Notes: generated from the letters alone by a model not told the origin. Counted from the first letter of the stretch, positions 34,660-44,040 are shown. The stretch is 64,000 nucleotides of DNA from Rossellomorea pakistanensis (GCF_016908495.1 NZ_JAFBDZ010000006.1:62001-126000); one strand, 5' to 3'. Numbers and translations are program-made.

Positions 34660-35787
34660 ATGCAAAAAAAATATATAGTCGTGGGTGCAGGGATTCTTGG
34701 AGCCTCTACTGCTTATCATTTGGCAAAATCAGGAGTAGATGTAACGTTAGTCGATCGAAAAGATTCAGGGCAAGCAACAGACGCAGCAGCGGGAATTGTT
34801 TGCCCATGGCTTTCACAGCGTCGGAATAAGGCATGGTATCAACTTGCTAAAGGTGGAGCGAAATACTATCCTAGCTTGATTAAGGAATTGGAAGCTGATG
34901 GCGAAATAAACACAGGTTATAATCGGGTAGGAGCGATTAGTTTACATACAGATAAAAAAAAGTTAGACAAAATGATGGAACGTGCTTTAAAACGTCGGGA
35001 GGATGCACCGGAAATTGGTGAAATTACTCGCTTATCTGTTGAGGAAACGAAATTATTATTTCCGCCTTTATCAGCTGAATATAGTTCTGTATATGTCAGT
35101 GGTGCGGCCCGTGTAAACGGAAGAGCCTTACGCCAATCCCTAGTTCATGCTGCGAAAAAGAATGGAGCTGCTTTTCTTCAAGGCGATGCAAAGCTCCTGT
35201 ATGAAGGGAACCTATTGACTGGAATCAAGATTGGGGAAGAGGAATTATTAGCCGATGGAGTTATCGTCACAGCGGGTGTTTGGTCAAAAGAGTTGTTGAA
35301 GCCTTTAGGTATCGACTTTTTAGTCTCGTCACAAAAAGCCCAAATTGTTCATCTCGAAATCCCAAACTCTGACACGAGTAAATGGCCAGTTGTTATGCCT
35401 CCAAATGATCAATATCTTCTTGCATTTGAAAATAGTCGTATTGTGGTCGGGGCAACACATGAAAATGATGTTGGACTAGATAACCGGGTCACAGCAGGTG
35501 GATTGCATGAGATATTGGATAAGGCTTTAGCCATTGCACCAGGATTGGAGAATAGTACCATGATTGAAACAAGAGTAGGCTTTCGTCCATTTACCCCAGG
35601 ATTTTTGCCAGTATTCGGCAAGATACCTAATGTGGAAGGGCTTTTTGTTGCAAATGGTCTCGGTGCTTCAGGGTTAACGGTTGGACCATATCTAGGCTCT
35701 GAACTAGCCAAACTAGTACTTGGATTGCCGGGAGAGATTGATCCAATTGATTATGATGTAGCGGGTGCTATTGGGAAGATGGATTAA
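34660..35787 (+). CDS. FAD-dependent oxidoreductase (DAO family)
   Basis: 375 residues. Dinucleotide-binding 'YIVVGAGILGASTAYHLAKSGVDVTLVDR' at the N terminus and the family C-terminal 'GFRPFTPGFLPVFGKIPNVEGLFVANGLGASGLTVGPYLGSELAKLVLG' show a D-amino-acid/sarcosine-oxidase-type flavoenzyme acting on an amine. Full length. Start ATG 34660, 8 nt after AAAAGGTG. The exact substrate is unknown. Monocistronic, terminator behind. Confidence 0.88.
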   Translation: MQKKYIVVGAGILGASTAYHLAKSGVDVTLVDRKDSGQATDAAAGIVCPWLSQRRNKAWYQLAKGGAKYYPSLIKELEADGEINTGYNRVGAISLHTDKKKLDKMMERALKRREDAPEIGEITRLSVEETKLLFPPLSAEYSSVYVSGAARVNGRALRQSLVHAAKKNGAAFLQGDAKLLYEGNLLTGIKIGEEELLADGVIVTAGVWSKELLKPLGIDFLVSSQKAQIVHLEIPNSDTSKWPVVMPPNDQYLLAFENSRIVVGATHENDVGLDNRVTAGGLHEILDKALAIAPGLENSTMIETRVGFRPFTPGFLPVFGKIPNVEGLFVANGLGASGLTVGPYLGSELAKLVLGLPGEIDPIDYDVAGAIGKMD

Positions 35788-35791
35788 ATGT

Positions 35792-35824
35792 AAAAAGAGG
35801 AATCGTCGTGATTCCTCTTTTTAC
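35792..35824. terminator. Bidirectional terminator
   Basis: AAAAAGAGGAATC / GATTCCTCTTTTT, 13-bp perfect stem with 5-nt loop, between convergent genes. Confidence 0.93.
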
Positions 35825-35828
35825 ATGT

Positions 35829-36857
35829 TTATTTATTATATTGCGGGTCAGCAACTTTCACTAGTTGTTTACCTAGATTTTTCCCTTCAAACAATCCGAT
35901 AAAAGCATCTGGAATCATTTCGAATCCTTCAACAATCGTTTCTTCATAGGTTAATTTTCCTTGTTGAAGCCATTGTCCTAAGTGCAGGGCTCCTTCTTTA
36001 AACTGATTAGCATAATCGTTAACAACGAAGCCTTTCATAAGGGCACTTGACTTGATTAATTTTGTTTGGACTCGCGGGCCTAAATCGTTGTCCGTTCGGT
36101 TATAGGAAGAGATTGCCCCACATATCGGAATTCTGGCGTTGTGGTTTATGAAATTAAGAACAGCATCAGAAATAGGGCCACCAACATTATCGAAATAAAT
36201 ATCTACCCCATTAGGGCATGCCTTTTCTAAATCATGATTAATATTTTCTGTTGTTTTGTAATTAATAGCTGTATCAAATCCAAGATCATTCACCAAGTAT
36301 TGAACTTTTTCATCAGTTCCGCAAATTCCTACGACACGGCAGCCTTTAAGTTTTGCAATCTGCCCTACAACAGACCCGACTGCCCCTGCAGCGCCGGAGA
36401 CAACAACGGTCTCACCTTCTTTAGGAGCGCCAATCTCGATTAAGCCAAAATAAGCGGTTAGCCCAGTTAAGCCTAAGATTCCAAGAGATGTAGTGACAGG
36501 ACCTTGCTCTGGATTAACTTTTCTTACTGTATTCTTATGAACAACAGAATACTCCTGCCACCCTGCCATTCCGGTTACAATATCACCTTGGTGAAATTCA
36601 TCGGATTTAGATTCGACGACCTCACCAATGACACCACCGGTAATCACCTCATTTAATTGAAAAGGTTCTACATAGGATTTTACATTTTGCATCCTGCCTC
36701 TCATATAAGGATCGACAGACAAATACAGAGTACGGATAAGGACCTCATTTTCATTAGGTTTTGGAATTGAAGTGTCGATAAATTTAAAGTTTCGATTAGC
36801 AGGTACTCCCTCAGGACGCGAGGAAAGCAGGATTTGTTTCTGACTATTTGGTATCAT
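35829..36857 (-). CDS. yfmJ: NADP-dependent MDR-family oxidoreductase, YfmJ/CurA-like
   Basis: 342 residues, medium-chain dehydrogenase/reductase without zinc ligands (leukotriene-B4-dehydrogenase/curcumin-reductase type). Seen: 'ILLSSRPEGVPANRNFKF', 'YLSVDPYMRGRM', nucleotide-binding 'VVSGAAGAVGSVVGQIAKLKGCRVVGICGTDEK' and 'GVDIYFDNVGGPISDAVL'. It reduces alpha,beta-unsaturated ketones with NADPH. GGAGGTTTCC precedes the ATG. The symbol follows B. subtilis YfmJ. Confidence 0.87.
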   Translation of the reverse strand: MIPNSQKQILLSSRPEGVPANRNFKFIDTSIPKPNENEVLIRTLYLSVDPYMRGRMQNVKSYVEPFQLNEVITGGVIGEVVESKSDEFHQGDIVTGMAGWQEYSVVHKNTVRKVNPEQGPVTTSLGILGLTGLTAYFGLIEIGAPKEGETVVVSGAAGAVGSVVGQIAKLKGCRVVGICGTDEKVQYLVNDLGFDTAINYKTTENINHDLEKACPNGVDIYFDNVGGPISDAVLNFINHNARIPICGAISSYNRTDNDLGPRVQTKLIKSSALMKGFVVNDYANQFKEGALHLGQWLQQGKLTYEETIVEGFEMIPDAFIGLFEGKNLGKQLVKVADPQYNK

Positions 36858-36954
36858 TGGAAACCTCCATAAGTTAATATAGTATGAGCTCTAAAATAAA
36901 ACTATCATACTAAAGAACGTCGATTCAAAACATTGACCTTAGGAGGAAACATTT

Positions 36955-37145
36955 ATGGCGAATCCATGGGATACTGAAATTAAAGAAAAAGGTTTTACGA
37001 AATATATGGGGATGTAGATGAAACGTCGAAAAAATATGCTCGTTCTAAAGCTGTCTATATTTCACTTGTACTTATGCTTTACGCTCATGATCAAGGAGAT
37101 GACCAGCTCGTAAAGGATGCGACAGAATCCCTTTCATTATCATGA
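36955..37145 (+). pseudogene. Frameshifted small gene (about 63 codons)
   Basis: AGGAGG lies 8 nt before an ATG that opens 'MANPWDTEIKEKGFTK' and then hits a TAG after 20 codons. Inserting one base after 'GGTTTTACGAAA' restores an open frame: 'YGDVDETSKKYARSKAVYI' then 'SLVLMLYAHDQGDDQLVKDA', ending at TGA 37143-37145. So one base is missing around position 36997. It could be a true pseudogene or a sequencing error. Small folded helical product; family not recognised. A terminator follows directly. Confidence 0.65.
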
Positions 37146-37172
37146 AAATAAAGGCGGTATCCTTGATATTTT

Positions 37173-37218
37173 AAAAAATGGCTATTTTTCTACTTTGGTA
37201 GAATGATAGCTATTTTTT
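37173..37218 (+). terminator. Terminator
   Basis: AAAAATGGCTA..TCTAC / GTAGA..TAGCTATTTTTTT two-part stem with a T7 run. Confidence 0.8.
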
Positions 37219-37230
37219 TGAATAGCTATT

Positions 37231-37269
37231 AATAATCGGGTTGACCCAACAACCCGATTATTATATGAT
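37231..37269 (+). promoter_or_regulatory. Operator-promoter of the sugar ABC operon
   Basis: A perfect 13-bp inverted repeat, AATAATCGGGTTG (37231-37243) and CAACCCGATTATT (37250-37262), separated by ACCCAA, covers the -35 (TTGACC, 37241-37246) and the 17-nt spacer; the -10 is TATGAT (37264-37269). TTRACCCAACAACC recurs in front of the GH31 gene (40558), so one regulator probably controls both. It is not a classical cre sequence. Confidence 0.75.
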
Positions 37270-37314
37270 TTTAATGTCAGAATATTATTTAAATTTGGAA
37301 AAGGGGGAAGCTAT

Positions 37315-38607
37315 GTGATCAAGAAGATTTTTTTCCCGTTACTGATCGTGCTCGTTTTATTACTAGCAGCATGTAGTAAAGAATCTTCCACAGAAAAAGA
37401 AACCACCATTAAGTATTGGTCTATGTGGAATAAAGGAGAGCCACAACAGGTTGTATTACAAAAGGTTATTGATGATTATGAAGAAGCAAATCCAGATGTA
37501 AAAGTGGATGTACAATGGATGGGGCGACAAGTCATGTCGAAAGTAAGAAATGCTGCTTTAGGAGGAAATGCACCTGATCTTACAGAACAATCTGGGGCAG
37601 AAGTGGAAGGGACATTATTTAAAAATGATCTAGCAGAACCGTTAGATGAATTACTTTCTATGAAAATTCCAAATGAAGGGACACCTTTCCAAGATGTATT
37701 TATAGATGAGATGCTCTCATTCTATCAACAGGATAATAAAACATATTTTATCCCTTATGAAATTATTAGCTCTGGCTTTCACTATAATGAAAACGCCTTC
37801 AAAGAATATGGAATTGAACCGCCAAAAACGTGGGGGGAGTTCATTAAAGTTAATGAAAAATTAAAAAGTGAAGGAGTAGCTCCTCTTGCTCAGGATGGTA
37901 ATATCGATTTTTACAATGCTTACTACTTTTATTGGTTAGTTGAACGTCTAATGGGGCCAGGAGCATTGTTAGAAGCGGCAGGGGATAAAACAGGAGAAAC
38001 ATGGACGAAACCAGGATATTTAGAAGCAGCAAAAAAAGTCCAAGAGCTAGTAGATAATGGCTACTTTGCAGACGGGTATAAGGGTAGTCAGTACCCTGCT
38101 GCACAAACTGCTTGGGCAAGTGGTGATGCTGGAATGATTTTAAATGGTAGCTGGCTATCAAGTGAGACAGCAAAATACTCTTCAAAAGACTTTGTATATA
38201 AAGCGTTCCCTTTCCCTGAGATGGAGGGGGGAGAAGGTAGTTACGATCAAGCCGAGCTTTACTTGATTGGATGGGTGGCTCCAAAAGGCTCTAATAAGGA
38301 GGCTGTACAGGATTTCTTAGCATTTGCCATGCAGAAGAAGTATCAAGAGAAGATAGTAAGTGATACGAAAAATATTAGTACAAGAAAAGATTTGGAAGCC
38401 CCAGCGGCATTAGAAGACTTTAGAGAAATTGTTGTAAATGCTTCATCTTATCATAAAGAATATGATGGTTTACAAGCTGAATATCCACAATGGTGGAAGA
38501 CTGTATTCTTACCACTCGATGATAAATTAGTATTTGGGGAAATAACGGCGGAAGAATTTATTAAAGAGCTCAAGAAGCAAACAAAGGATTACTGGAGCAA
38601 ACAGTAA
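37315..38607 (+). CDS. Sugar ABC transporter substrate-binding lipoprotein
   Basis: 430 residues. Signal peptide with lipobox LLAAC (Cys20), then a type I extracellular solute-binding domain: 'TIKYWSMWNKGEPQQVVLQKVIDDYEEANPDVKVDVQWMGR', 'GGNAPDLTEQSG', 'KTWGEFIKVNEKLK', 'GSQYPAAQTAWASGDAGMILNGSWL'. It captures an oligosaccharide for the two permeases that follow. GTG start 37315 after AAAAGGGGG; the ATG just before it runs straight into TGA. First gene of the operon behind the palindromic operator. Confidence 0.9.
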   Translation: MIKKIFFPLLIVLVLLLAACSKESSTEKETTIKYWSMWNKGEPQQVVLQKVIDDYEEANPDVKVDVQWMGRQVMSKVRNAALGGNAPDLTEQSGAEVEGTLFKNDLAEPLDELLSMKIPNEGTPFQDVFIDEMLSFYQQDNKTYFIPYEIISSGFHYNENAFKEYGIEPPKTWGEFIKVNEKLKSEGVAPLAQDGNIDFYNAYYFYWLVERLMGPGALLEAAGDKTGETWTKPGYLEAAKKVQELVDNGYFADGYKGSQYPAAQTAWASGDAGMILNGSWLSSETAKYSSKDFVYKAFPFPEMEGGEGSYDQAELYLIGWVAPKGSNKEAVQDFLAFAMQKKYQEKIVSDTKNISTRKDLEAPAALEDFREIVVNASSYHKEYDGLQAEYPQWWKTVFLPLDDKLVFGEITAEEFIKELKKQTKDYWSKQ

Positions 38608-38688
38608 ATAAAAAAGAAAGCAGGAGATTTAATCTTCTGTTTTCTTTTAAGTAACGATAACAAGTGATGAAATAGGAGGTGCGGCCTT

Positions 38689-39570
38689 TTGAGAGACGAG
38701 AAGAAAAAACTCATTATCCCATATTTATTACCGGCAGTGGCATTATATCTTGTATTCTTCATTGGACCAGCAATTTATGGCTTATGGATAAGCTTTCATG
38801 AATGGAATGGGTTTACTGAAAAAATGAGCTTTGTAGGAATAAAAAATTATTTAAAAATACTTGAGGATCCTATTTATTGGCAGTCATTCTTAAACATGAT
38901 GCTAATCTTATTTGTTGGGGGTATTTTTGTTTTTTTTATTGGGTTTATATTTACAGCACTTATGAGTCAAGGGGTCACAGCAAAAAAGGCGATCCGTGCG
39001 ATCATATTTTTTCCACAAATCATTGCCCCGATTGCACTAGCAGTTGTATGGAATTACCTATATCGCTTCGACATCGGATTTTTTAATTCAATTTTAAATG
39101 CATTAGGGCTTAATCCAGTAAATTGGACTGGTCCAGATAACATTATGATGTCAGCCGTTATTTCAATTGTTTGGTATAGTACTGGCTTTTATGCCATTAT
39201 CCTTTTGGCAGGAGTTGATAAGATTCCAAATACGATTTTCGAGGCTGCAAGGGTAGAGGGGGCTTCTACGATAAAAATCTTCACGAAAATCACCATCCCG
39301 TTAATTTGGGATGTTATTTCGATTGCTGTAATTTTATGGGGGATTAATGCCATTCGTTTGTTTGATTTCTTATTCGCCTTTGGAGGACCAGAACCACCTA
39401 CCCGAATATGGAATACAGCCATGTACCAATTTATCCTGGGCTTTGGCCAACGAACTCCGATATATCAGCTAGGATACTCTAGTGCCATCGCCATCACTAT
39501 GATCATAGTGGTTTTATTGTTCGTTGTAACTGGGAGGAAGTTATTTAAACGTGAAGTATATGAGCTATAA
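38689..39570 (+). CDS. Sugar ABC transporter permease (MalF-like)
   Basis: 293 residues, six TM helices, with the EAA loop 'FEAARVEGASTIKIFTKITIPLIWDV' that docks the ATPase. N-terminal 'IIPYLLPAVALYLVFFIGPAIYGLWISFHEWNGF' is typical of the MalF/UgpA group. Start is TTG with AGGAGGTG upstream. A short hairpin lies between it and the binding-protein gene. No ATPase gene is present in the operon, so a shared MsmX-type ATPase elsewhere in the genome is expected. Confidence 0.9.
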   Translation: MRDEKKKLIIPYLLPAVALYLVFFIGPAIYGLWISFHEWNGFTEKMSFVGIKNYLKILEDPIYWQSFLNMMLILFVGGIFVFFIGFIFTALMSQGVTAKKAIRAIIFFPQIIAPIALAVVWNYLYRFDIGFFNSILNALGLNPVNWTGPDNIMMSAVISIVWYSTGFYAIILLAGVDKIPNTIFEAARVEGASTIKIFTKITIPLIWDVISIAVILWGINAIRLFDFLFAFGGPEPPTRIWNTAMYQFILGFGQRTPIYQLGYSSAIAITMIIVVLLFVVTGRKLFKREVYEL

Positions 39571-39597
39571 AAGCTTGGATGAAAGGTGTGAAATAAG

Positions 39598-40434
39598 ATG
39601 GTATCAAATGGGAAAAGTGTATGGTTAGCACTTGGAAAGACATTTCTATATGTATGGACCCTTTTTATTTTATTTATTTTAGCTTGGATCATTCTTGCCT
39701 CCTTAAAAACAAACCAGGAACTTTTTAATGGGTTTTGGAGTTTACCAGATTCGTTACAGTGGAGCAACTATTACACGGCTTGGGTACAATCGGATTTAGC
39801 CTCTTATTTCATTAATAGCTTAGTAGTAGTTACAATAAGTGTCATCGGCATTGTTTTAGTTAGCGCACCAGCGGCATACATTCTTTCAAGGTTTCACTTT
39901 ATTGGGAAGGAGTTTCTAACGAATACTTTTGTTATCGGGATTGGGATTCCCTACCAGGCTGTGTTAATTCCCATATATTTATTATTATTAAAAATAGGAT
40001 TAATCAATACACATTTTGGATTAATCATCGTTTATATTGCATTGTCACTTCCGTTTACAATCTTTATCTTAACAGGGTTTTTTCAAAGCCTTCCTTCAGA
40101 TGTGGAGGAAGCGGCGATCATCGATGGAGCAAGTGAGAACACTATTTTTTGGAAGGTGATGCTTCCGATGGCTCGTCCAGGACTAGTCACAGTGTTGATA
40201 TTAAATGCTGTAGGGCTGTGGAATGAGTTTTTGCTAGCGAAAGCCTATCTAAATGTAAATGAAAAATATACATTGTCCGTTGGTTTGTACCAATTCTATC
40301 AATCGATGCAATATAATTCAGACTGGGTCGGATTATTTGCAGGTGTAGTGATTATCATTTTCCCAATCTTAATTTTCTATTTATGGCTGTCAGACAAAAT
40401 AATAGCAGGAATGACAGCTGGGAGTGGAAAGTAA
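39598..40434 (+). CDS. Sugar ABC transporter permease (MalG-like)
   Basis: 278 residues, six TM helices, EAA loop 'VEEAAIIDGASENTIFWKVMLPMARPGLVTV'. 'IILASLKTNQELFNGFWSLPDSLQWSNYYTAW' is the MalG-type N-terminal segment. It forms the heterodimeric channel with the preceding permease. GAAAGGTGTG precedes the ATG. Last gene of the transporter operon; the GH31 gene follows after its own promoter. Confidence 0.9.
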   Translation: MVSNGKSVWLALGKTFLYVWTLFILFILAWIILASLKTNQELFNGFWSLPDSLQWSNYYTAWVQSDLASYFINSLVVVTISVIGIVLVSAPAAYILSRFHFIGKEFLTNTFVIGIGIPYQAVLIPIYLLLLKIGLINTHFGLIIVYIALSLPFTIFILTGFFQSLPSDVEEAAIIDGASENTIFWKVMLPMARPGLVTVLILNAVGLWNEFLLAKAYLNVNEKYTLSVGLYQFYQSMQYNSDWVGLFAGVVIIIFPILIFYLWLSDKIIAGMTAGSGK

Positions 40435-40557
40435 GGGAGAGAAAAATTTGAAGCTGTTGGATTTAAATCAGTTTTGTATCGCTTAACATTAATGATAATG
40501 GGATTGTGTAGATTTTATCCAAAGATCATTTAACCTACAAATAATTTATGTCTTTTG

Positions 40558-40585
40558 TTAACCCAACAACCTATTGACCTAATAT
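40558..40585 (+). promoter_or_regulatory. Promoter of the GH31 gene with shared operator motif
   Basis: TTAACCCAACAACCTATT (40558-40575) matches TTGACCCAACAACCCGATT of the ABC operon promoter. TTAACC serves as -35 and TAATAT (40580-40585) as -10 with 16 nt between. The same repressor or activator is expected at both sites. Confidence 0.65.
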
Positions 40586-40763
40586 TTAAGGAAGATGTTT
40601 AGGAGATATATACAGACGCTTAACATTACCAAGGAATGTAAAATTAATTTTCTGACTCTATTAACTTTAAAAGTTATTAAACAAGAGGGATCTAACCATT
40701 TCTGATTAAGAGCTATTAATATCACTAAATCGTGTCTCTTTAATGTCTCGAAAGGAGGTGAGC

Positions 40764-40787
40764 ATGATTGTAGTTGGTAGGATTTAA
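40764..40787 (+). CDS. Seven-codon leader ORF upstream of GH31 (tentative)
   Basis: MIVVGRI with a consensus AAAGGAGGTGAGC directly in front of its ATG, ending 26 nt before the GH31 start codon, in a ~200-nt leader. The strong SD makes translation likely; whether the peptide matters or only the ribosome-binding event does is unknown. Confidence 0.4.
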   Translation: MIVVGRI

Positions 40788-40812
40788 TAGAAAACAAAAA
40801 AGGAGGAAGAAT

Positions 40813-43800
40813 ATGGGTCTTACTATGAAAAAAGGTTTTATGTTCCTAGTGATTTGTACTCTCATTTTTAGCGGTTTTGGTCCTTCTACGTTTCATACAG
40901 AAGCTAAGACCACTTCAAAGAAGACTTCATCTGTACCAGAGAATAGTGAAGTGATTGGGGATATTACCGATTTTTCTGTGGAAGGAAATACTTATACGAT
41001 TTCAGCTGGTGAAGCGAAAGTAAGAGTGATATTTTACAAGGATGACTTGTTCCGCATTTGGTTAGCTCAAGATGGTAAATTTACCGATCCAGCTGGGGAT
41101 AGTATTGTAGTAAAAAAAGAATTTGGTAAGGTTACAACGAAATGGACAGATGAAGGTGACTATTATGCAATAAAGTCTAAGGATGTAGTTTTACGCGTTT
41201 ATAAGAAACCTTTGAAGTTCGCCTTATACGAAGCAGACAATCAAACGTTAGTATGGGAAGAATCTCAAGGGTTATCTTGGACAGAGAACCAAACTTATCA
41301 ATCATTGAAACAAGGAGAAGAAGAGCAATATTTTGGTGGGGGGATGCAGAACGGAAGATTCTCTCATCGTGGCGAAACAATCTCTATTTCTGCTAATTAT
41401 AATTGGAATGACGGAGGAAATCCTAACGCCGCTCCTTTTTATATGAGTAACGCAGGATATGGAGTATTCCGTAACACCTTTGCCCCTGGTTCTTATTCAT
41501 TTCTTAACACAGTGACGTCAACTCATAATGAAAATCGTTTCGATGCGTTTTATTTTCATGGTCCTAATCTAAAACAGATTATAAATGGGTATACGGAATT
41601 AACAGGTCGACCGATTATGCCTCCTGTTTATGGACTAGAAATGGGTGATGCAGACTGCTATAACAAAGATGGTCAAATCACTTTAGATGCTTTGAAAGTA
41701 GCGGATGGTTATATTGAAAATGATATGCCTGTAGGCTGGATGCTCGTTAATGATGGTTATGGATGTGGGTATACGGGCTTAAAGGATGTTTCTAAAGAGT
41801 TGATGGATCGTAATATTACATTAGGCTTATGGACGGAGGACGGAGTAGCAAACCAGGAATGGGAAGTTGGGGAAGCTGGTGTTCGTGTTCGAAAGCTTGA
41901 TGTAGCGTGGGTTGGTCCAGGATATAAATTTGCCCTTGATGCAGCTAAAGAAGCTTTTGAGGGTATTGAAAAATATAGCAGCGCTCGCGGTTTTGTATGG
42001 ATGGTGGAAGGCTGGGCTGGAGCACAGAGACATGCGGTCATGTGGACAGGTGACCAATCAGGTTCATGGGAAAATATTCGTTTTCATATCCCTACGATTA
42101 TGGGATCAGGTCTTTCAGGTCAGGCGTTTACGACTGGTGATATTGATGGGATTTTCGGAGGTAGTGCAAAGACGTATGTAAGGGATCTACAATGGAAAGC
42201 CTTTCTTCCAATCATAATGTCGATGTCTGGATGGGCAGCGAAAGACAAACAACCATGGGTATATGGAGAACCATATACATCGATTAATCGCAAATACTTA
42301 AAACTAAGAGAACAATTGCTTCCTTATATTTATACCCTATCGGCTGAAGCACATAAAACAGGGGTACCACCTGTGAGAGCAACAGTACTAGAATATCCAA
42401 ATGATCCAAAAACATGGGATGAAACAACGAAGTATCAATTCCTTTTAGGTGAATCCTTCCTTGTTGCCCCTGTATATAAGGATGAAGAAGAACGCGATGG
42501 GATTTACTTACCAAAAGGGACGTGGGTTGATTACTGGACAGGAGATGTTTATAAAGGTCCAAGAATCATCAATGACTATCCAGCACCATTGGATACTTTA
42601 CCGTTATTCGTAAAAGCAGGTGCCAACATTCCGATGTGGCCGGAAATGAATTCTTTTAGGGAAAAAGAAAAGAATCCATTAACGTTTGATATTTATCCTA
42701 ATGGTACTAGTGAATTTACTCTTTATGAGGATGATGGTGTTACAAGGGAGTACAAAGATGGTGCTTATGCAACTCAAACCATTAAAACGACGGCACCAGA
42801 AAACGGTCGAGGAAATGTGTCTATTGCAGTTGGACCTAGTGTTGGTGACTATGACGGGAAGCTAGAGAACAGAGAATATATATTTTCAGTTCATACGAGT
42901 AAAAAGCCTGCGAATGTAGGAATCGGTAAAGGTAAAAAGCTTAAGCAATATCCTTCTATAGAAGAGTGGGAGCAAGCAAAAGAAGGCTGGTACTATGATA
43001 AGGAAGATCGCAACGGCATTGCTTATGTGAAAACTTCATCCCTACCAACAGAGGAGGGCTTCACTGTAACGTTATATGGAACAGGATCTGTAGGTCACAA
43101 TCCTCCAAATAAGCTCGATCCGCCCGTTTATGGTGAGGTTGAGGTAGATGGGGACGTTTACCCTGATACACAGACTAAGGTAAAAACAACGTTTGTTAAT
43201 GCAGATAGTTCTGCTGTTAAAAATGTCAACTTATCGCTCAATATCCCTGAAGGTTGGGAAATCCTAGACACAACCAACGAAAGCCATTCAAAAGTAGCAG
43301 CGGGAGAATCCGCTACGACCACTTTTATCGTTCAGGCACCAGAGGGGACGAAAGAAGGCAATTATGAATTGTCCTTAAAGGCTACTTATGAACAACGTGG
43401 AGAGCATTATAGCTTTACCCAACCAAAAGAAGTATTTGTGGTGGATCCATATAAAATCCCACAATCAGAAATGACCGCTTCGGCGACAAGTGAACAATCA
43501 GGGAGCGACCCAGCACGAAATGCTATTGATGGAAATGTAAATTCAATGTGGCATACGGCTTGGTCAGGAGCAGACAAATTACCACAATCCATTACGATAA
43601 ACTTGAATGACACCTACAATATCAATAAATTTACCTATCTACCACGCCAAGCGGGCTCCAATGGTTTTATTACACAATATAAATTGTATGTGAGCGAAGA
43701 TGGGTTAGAATATACTGAGGTTTCAAGTGATAAGTGGACAGCAGATAAATTGGAAAAAACCATTAATTTTGATTCGGTAAATGCTCAATATGTGAAGTTC

Positions 43801-43872
43801 GAGGCAATTGAAGGGAACGGTGGATTTGCTTCAGCCGCTGAACTGAATGTATTTAAGTCGAGTTTAGAATAA
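40813..43872 (+). CDS. Secreted GH31-family glycosidase with NEW3 and F5/8 type C domains
   Basis: 1019 residues: signal peptide (about 1-33), GH31 N-terminal beta domain, (beta/alpha)8 catalytic domain with likely nucleophile Asp363 in 'VRKLDVAWVG' and acid/base Asp414 in 'WTGDQSGSW', GH31 C-terminal domains, a NEW3-type Ig domain (about 773-880, 'VKNVNLSLNIPEGWEI') and a discoidin-like CBM32 (about 886-1016, 'TASATSEQSGSDPARNAIDG'). It works outside the cell on alpha-linked sugars (glucosidase, galactosidase or transglycosidase cannot be told apart). AAAGGAGGAAG precedes ATG 40813. It shares an operator motif with the upstream ABC transporter, which probably imports its products. Confidence 0.88.
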   Translation: MGLTMKKGFMFLVICTLIFSGFGPSTFHTEAKTTSKKTSSVPENSEVIGDITDFSVEGNTYTISAGEAKVRVIFYKDDLFRIWLAQDGKFTDPAGDSIVVKKEFGKVTTKWTDEGDYYAIKSKDVVLRVYKKPLKFALYEADNQTLVWEESQGLSWTENQTYQSLKQGEEEQYFGGGMQNGRFSHRGETISISANYNWNDGGNPNAAPFYMSNAGYGVFRNTFAPGSYSFLNTVTSTHNENRFDAFYFHGPNLKQIINGYTELTGRPIMPPVYGLEMGDADCYNKDGQITLDALKVADGYIENDMPVGWMLVNDGYGCGYTGLKDVSKELMDRNITLGLWTEDGVANQEWEVGEAGVRVRKLDVAWVGPGYKFALDAAKEAFEGIEKYSSARGFVWMVEGWAGAQRHAVMWTGDQSGSWENIRFHIPTIMGSGLSGQAFTTGDIDGIFGGSAKTYVRDLQWKAFLPIIMSMSGWAAKDKQPWVYGEPYTSINRKYLKLREQLLPYIYTLSAEAHKTGVPPVRATVLEYPNDPKTWDETTKYQFLLGESFLVAPVYKDEEERDGIYLPKGTWVDYWTGDVYKGPRIINDYPAPLDTLPLFVKAGANIPMWPEMNSFREKEKNPLTFDIYPNGTSEFTLYEDDGVTREYKDGAYATQTIKTTAPENGRGNVSIAVGPSVGDYDGKLENREYIFSVHTSKKPANVGIGKGKKLKQYPSIEEWEQAKEGWYYDKEDRNGIAYVKTSSLPTEEGFTVTLYGTGSVGHNPPNKLDPPVYGEVEVDGDVYPDTQTKVKTTFVNADSSAVKNVNLSLNIPEGWEILDTTNESHSKVAAGESATTTFIVQAPEGTKEGNYELSLKATYEQRGEHYSFTQPKEVFVVDPYKIPQSEMTASATSEQSGSDPARNAIDGNVNSMWHTAWSGADKLPQSITINLNDTYNINKFTYLPRQAGSNGFITQYKLYVSEDGLEYTEVSSDKWTADKLEKTINFDSVNAQYVKFEAIEGNGGFASAAELNVFKSSLE

Positions 43873-43896
43873 TAGGTAAAGGGTTTATAAGCTAAG

Positions 43897-43930
43897 AGCC
43901 ATTCGTAAGCTATATTTACGAATGGCTTTC
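43897..43930 (+). terminator. Terminator after GH31
   Basis: AGCCATTCGTAA / TTACGAATGGCT, 12-bp stem, short T tract. Confidence 0.85.
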
Positions 43931-43954
43931 GTTATGGGAGGCAAAGACAGGCCC

Positions 43955-44040
43955 GCAAAAGGGAGCAGACGCATAAAAAGAAAAGTAGGCTCATAAATGT
44001 TGAAAAAAATGAGCTCATAAACTAGCGAATACGCTCTTAA
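43955..44040 (-). repeat. TTTATGAGC array (family B, copy 2, inverted)
   Basis: Read on the minus strand: TTAAGAGCG (44034), TTTATGAGCTC (44014), TTTATGAGCC (43990) and TTTTATGCG (43971), spaced 19-24 nt. Less regular than copy 1. It abuts the family A array directly to the right; together they fill the 360-bp gap 43873-44232. Confidence 0.7.

Noticed and set aside
34573-34660. TATAAT at 34603 as promoter of the FAD oxidoreductase gene
   Set aside because: No -35 at an acceptable distance could be found, so no promoter is claimed.
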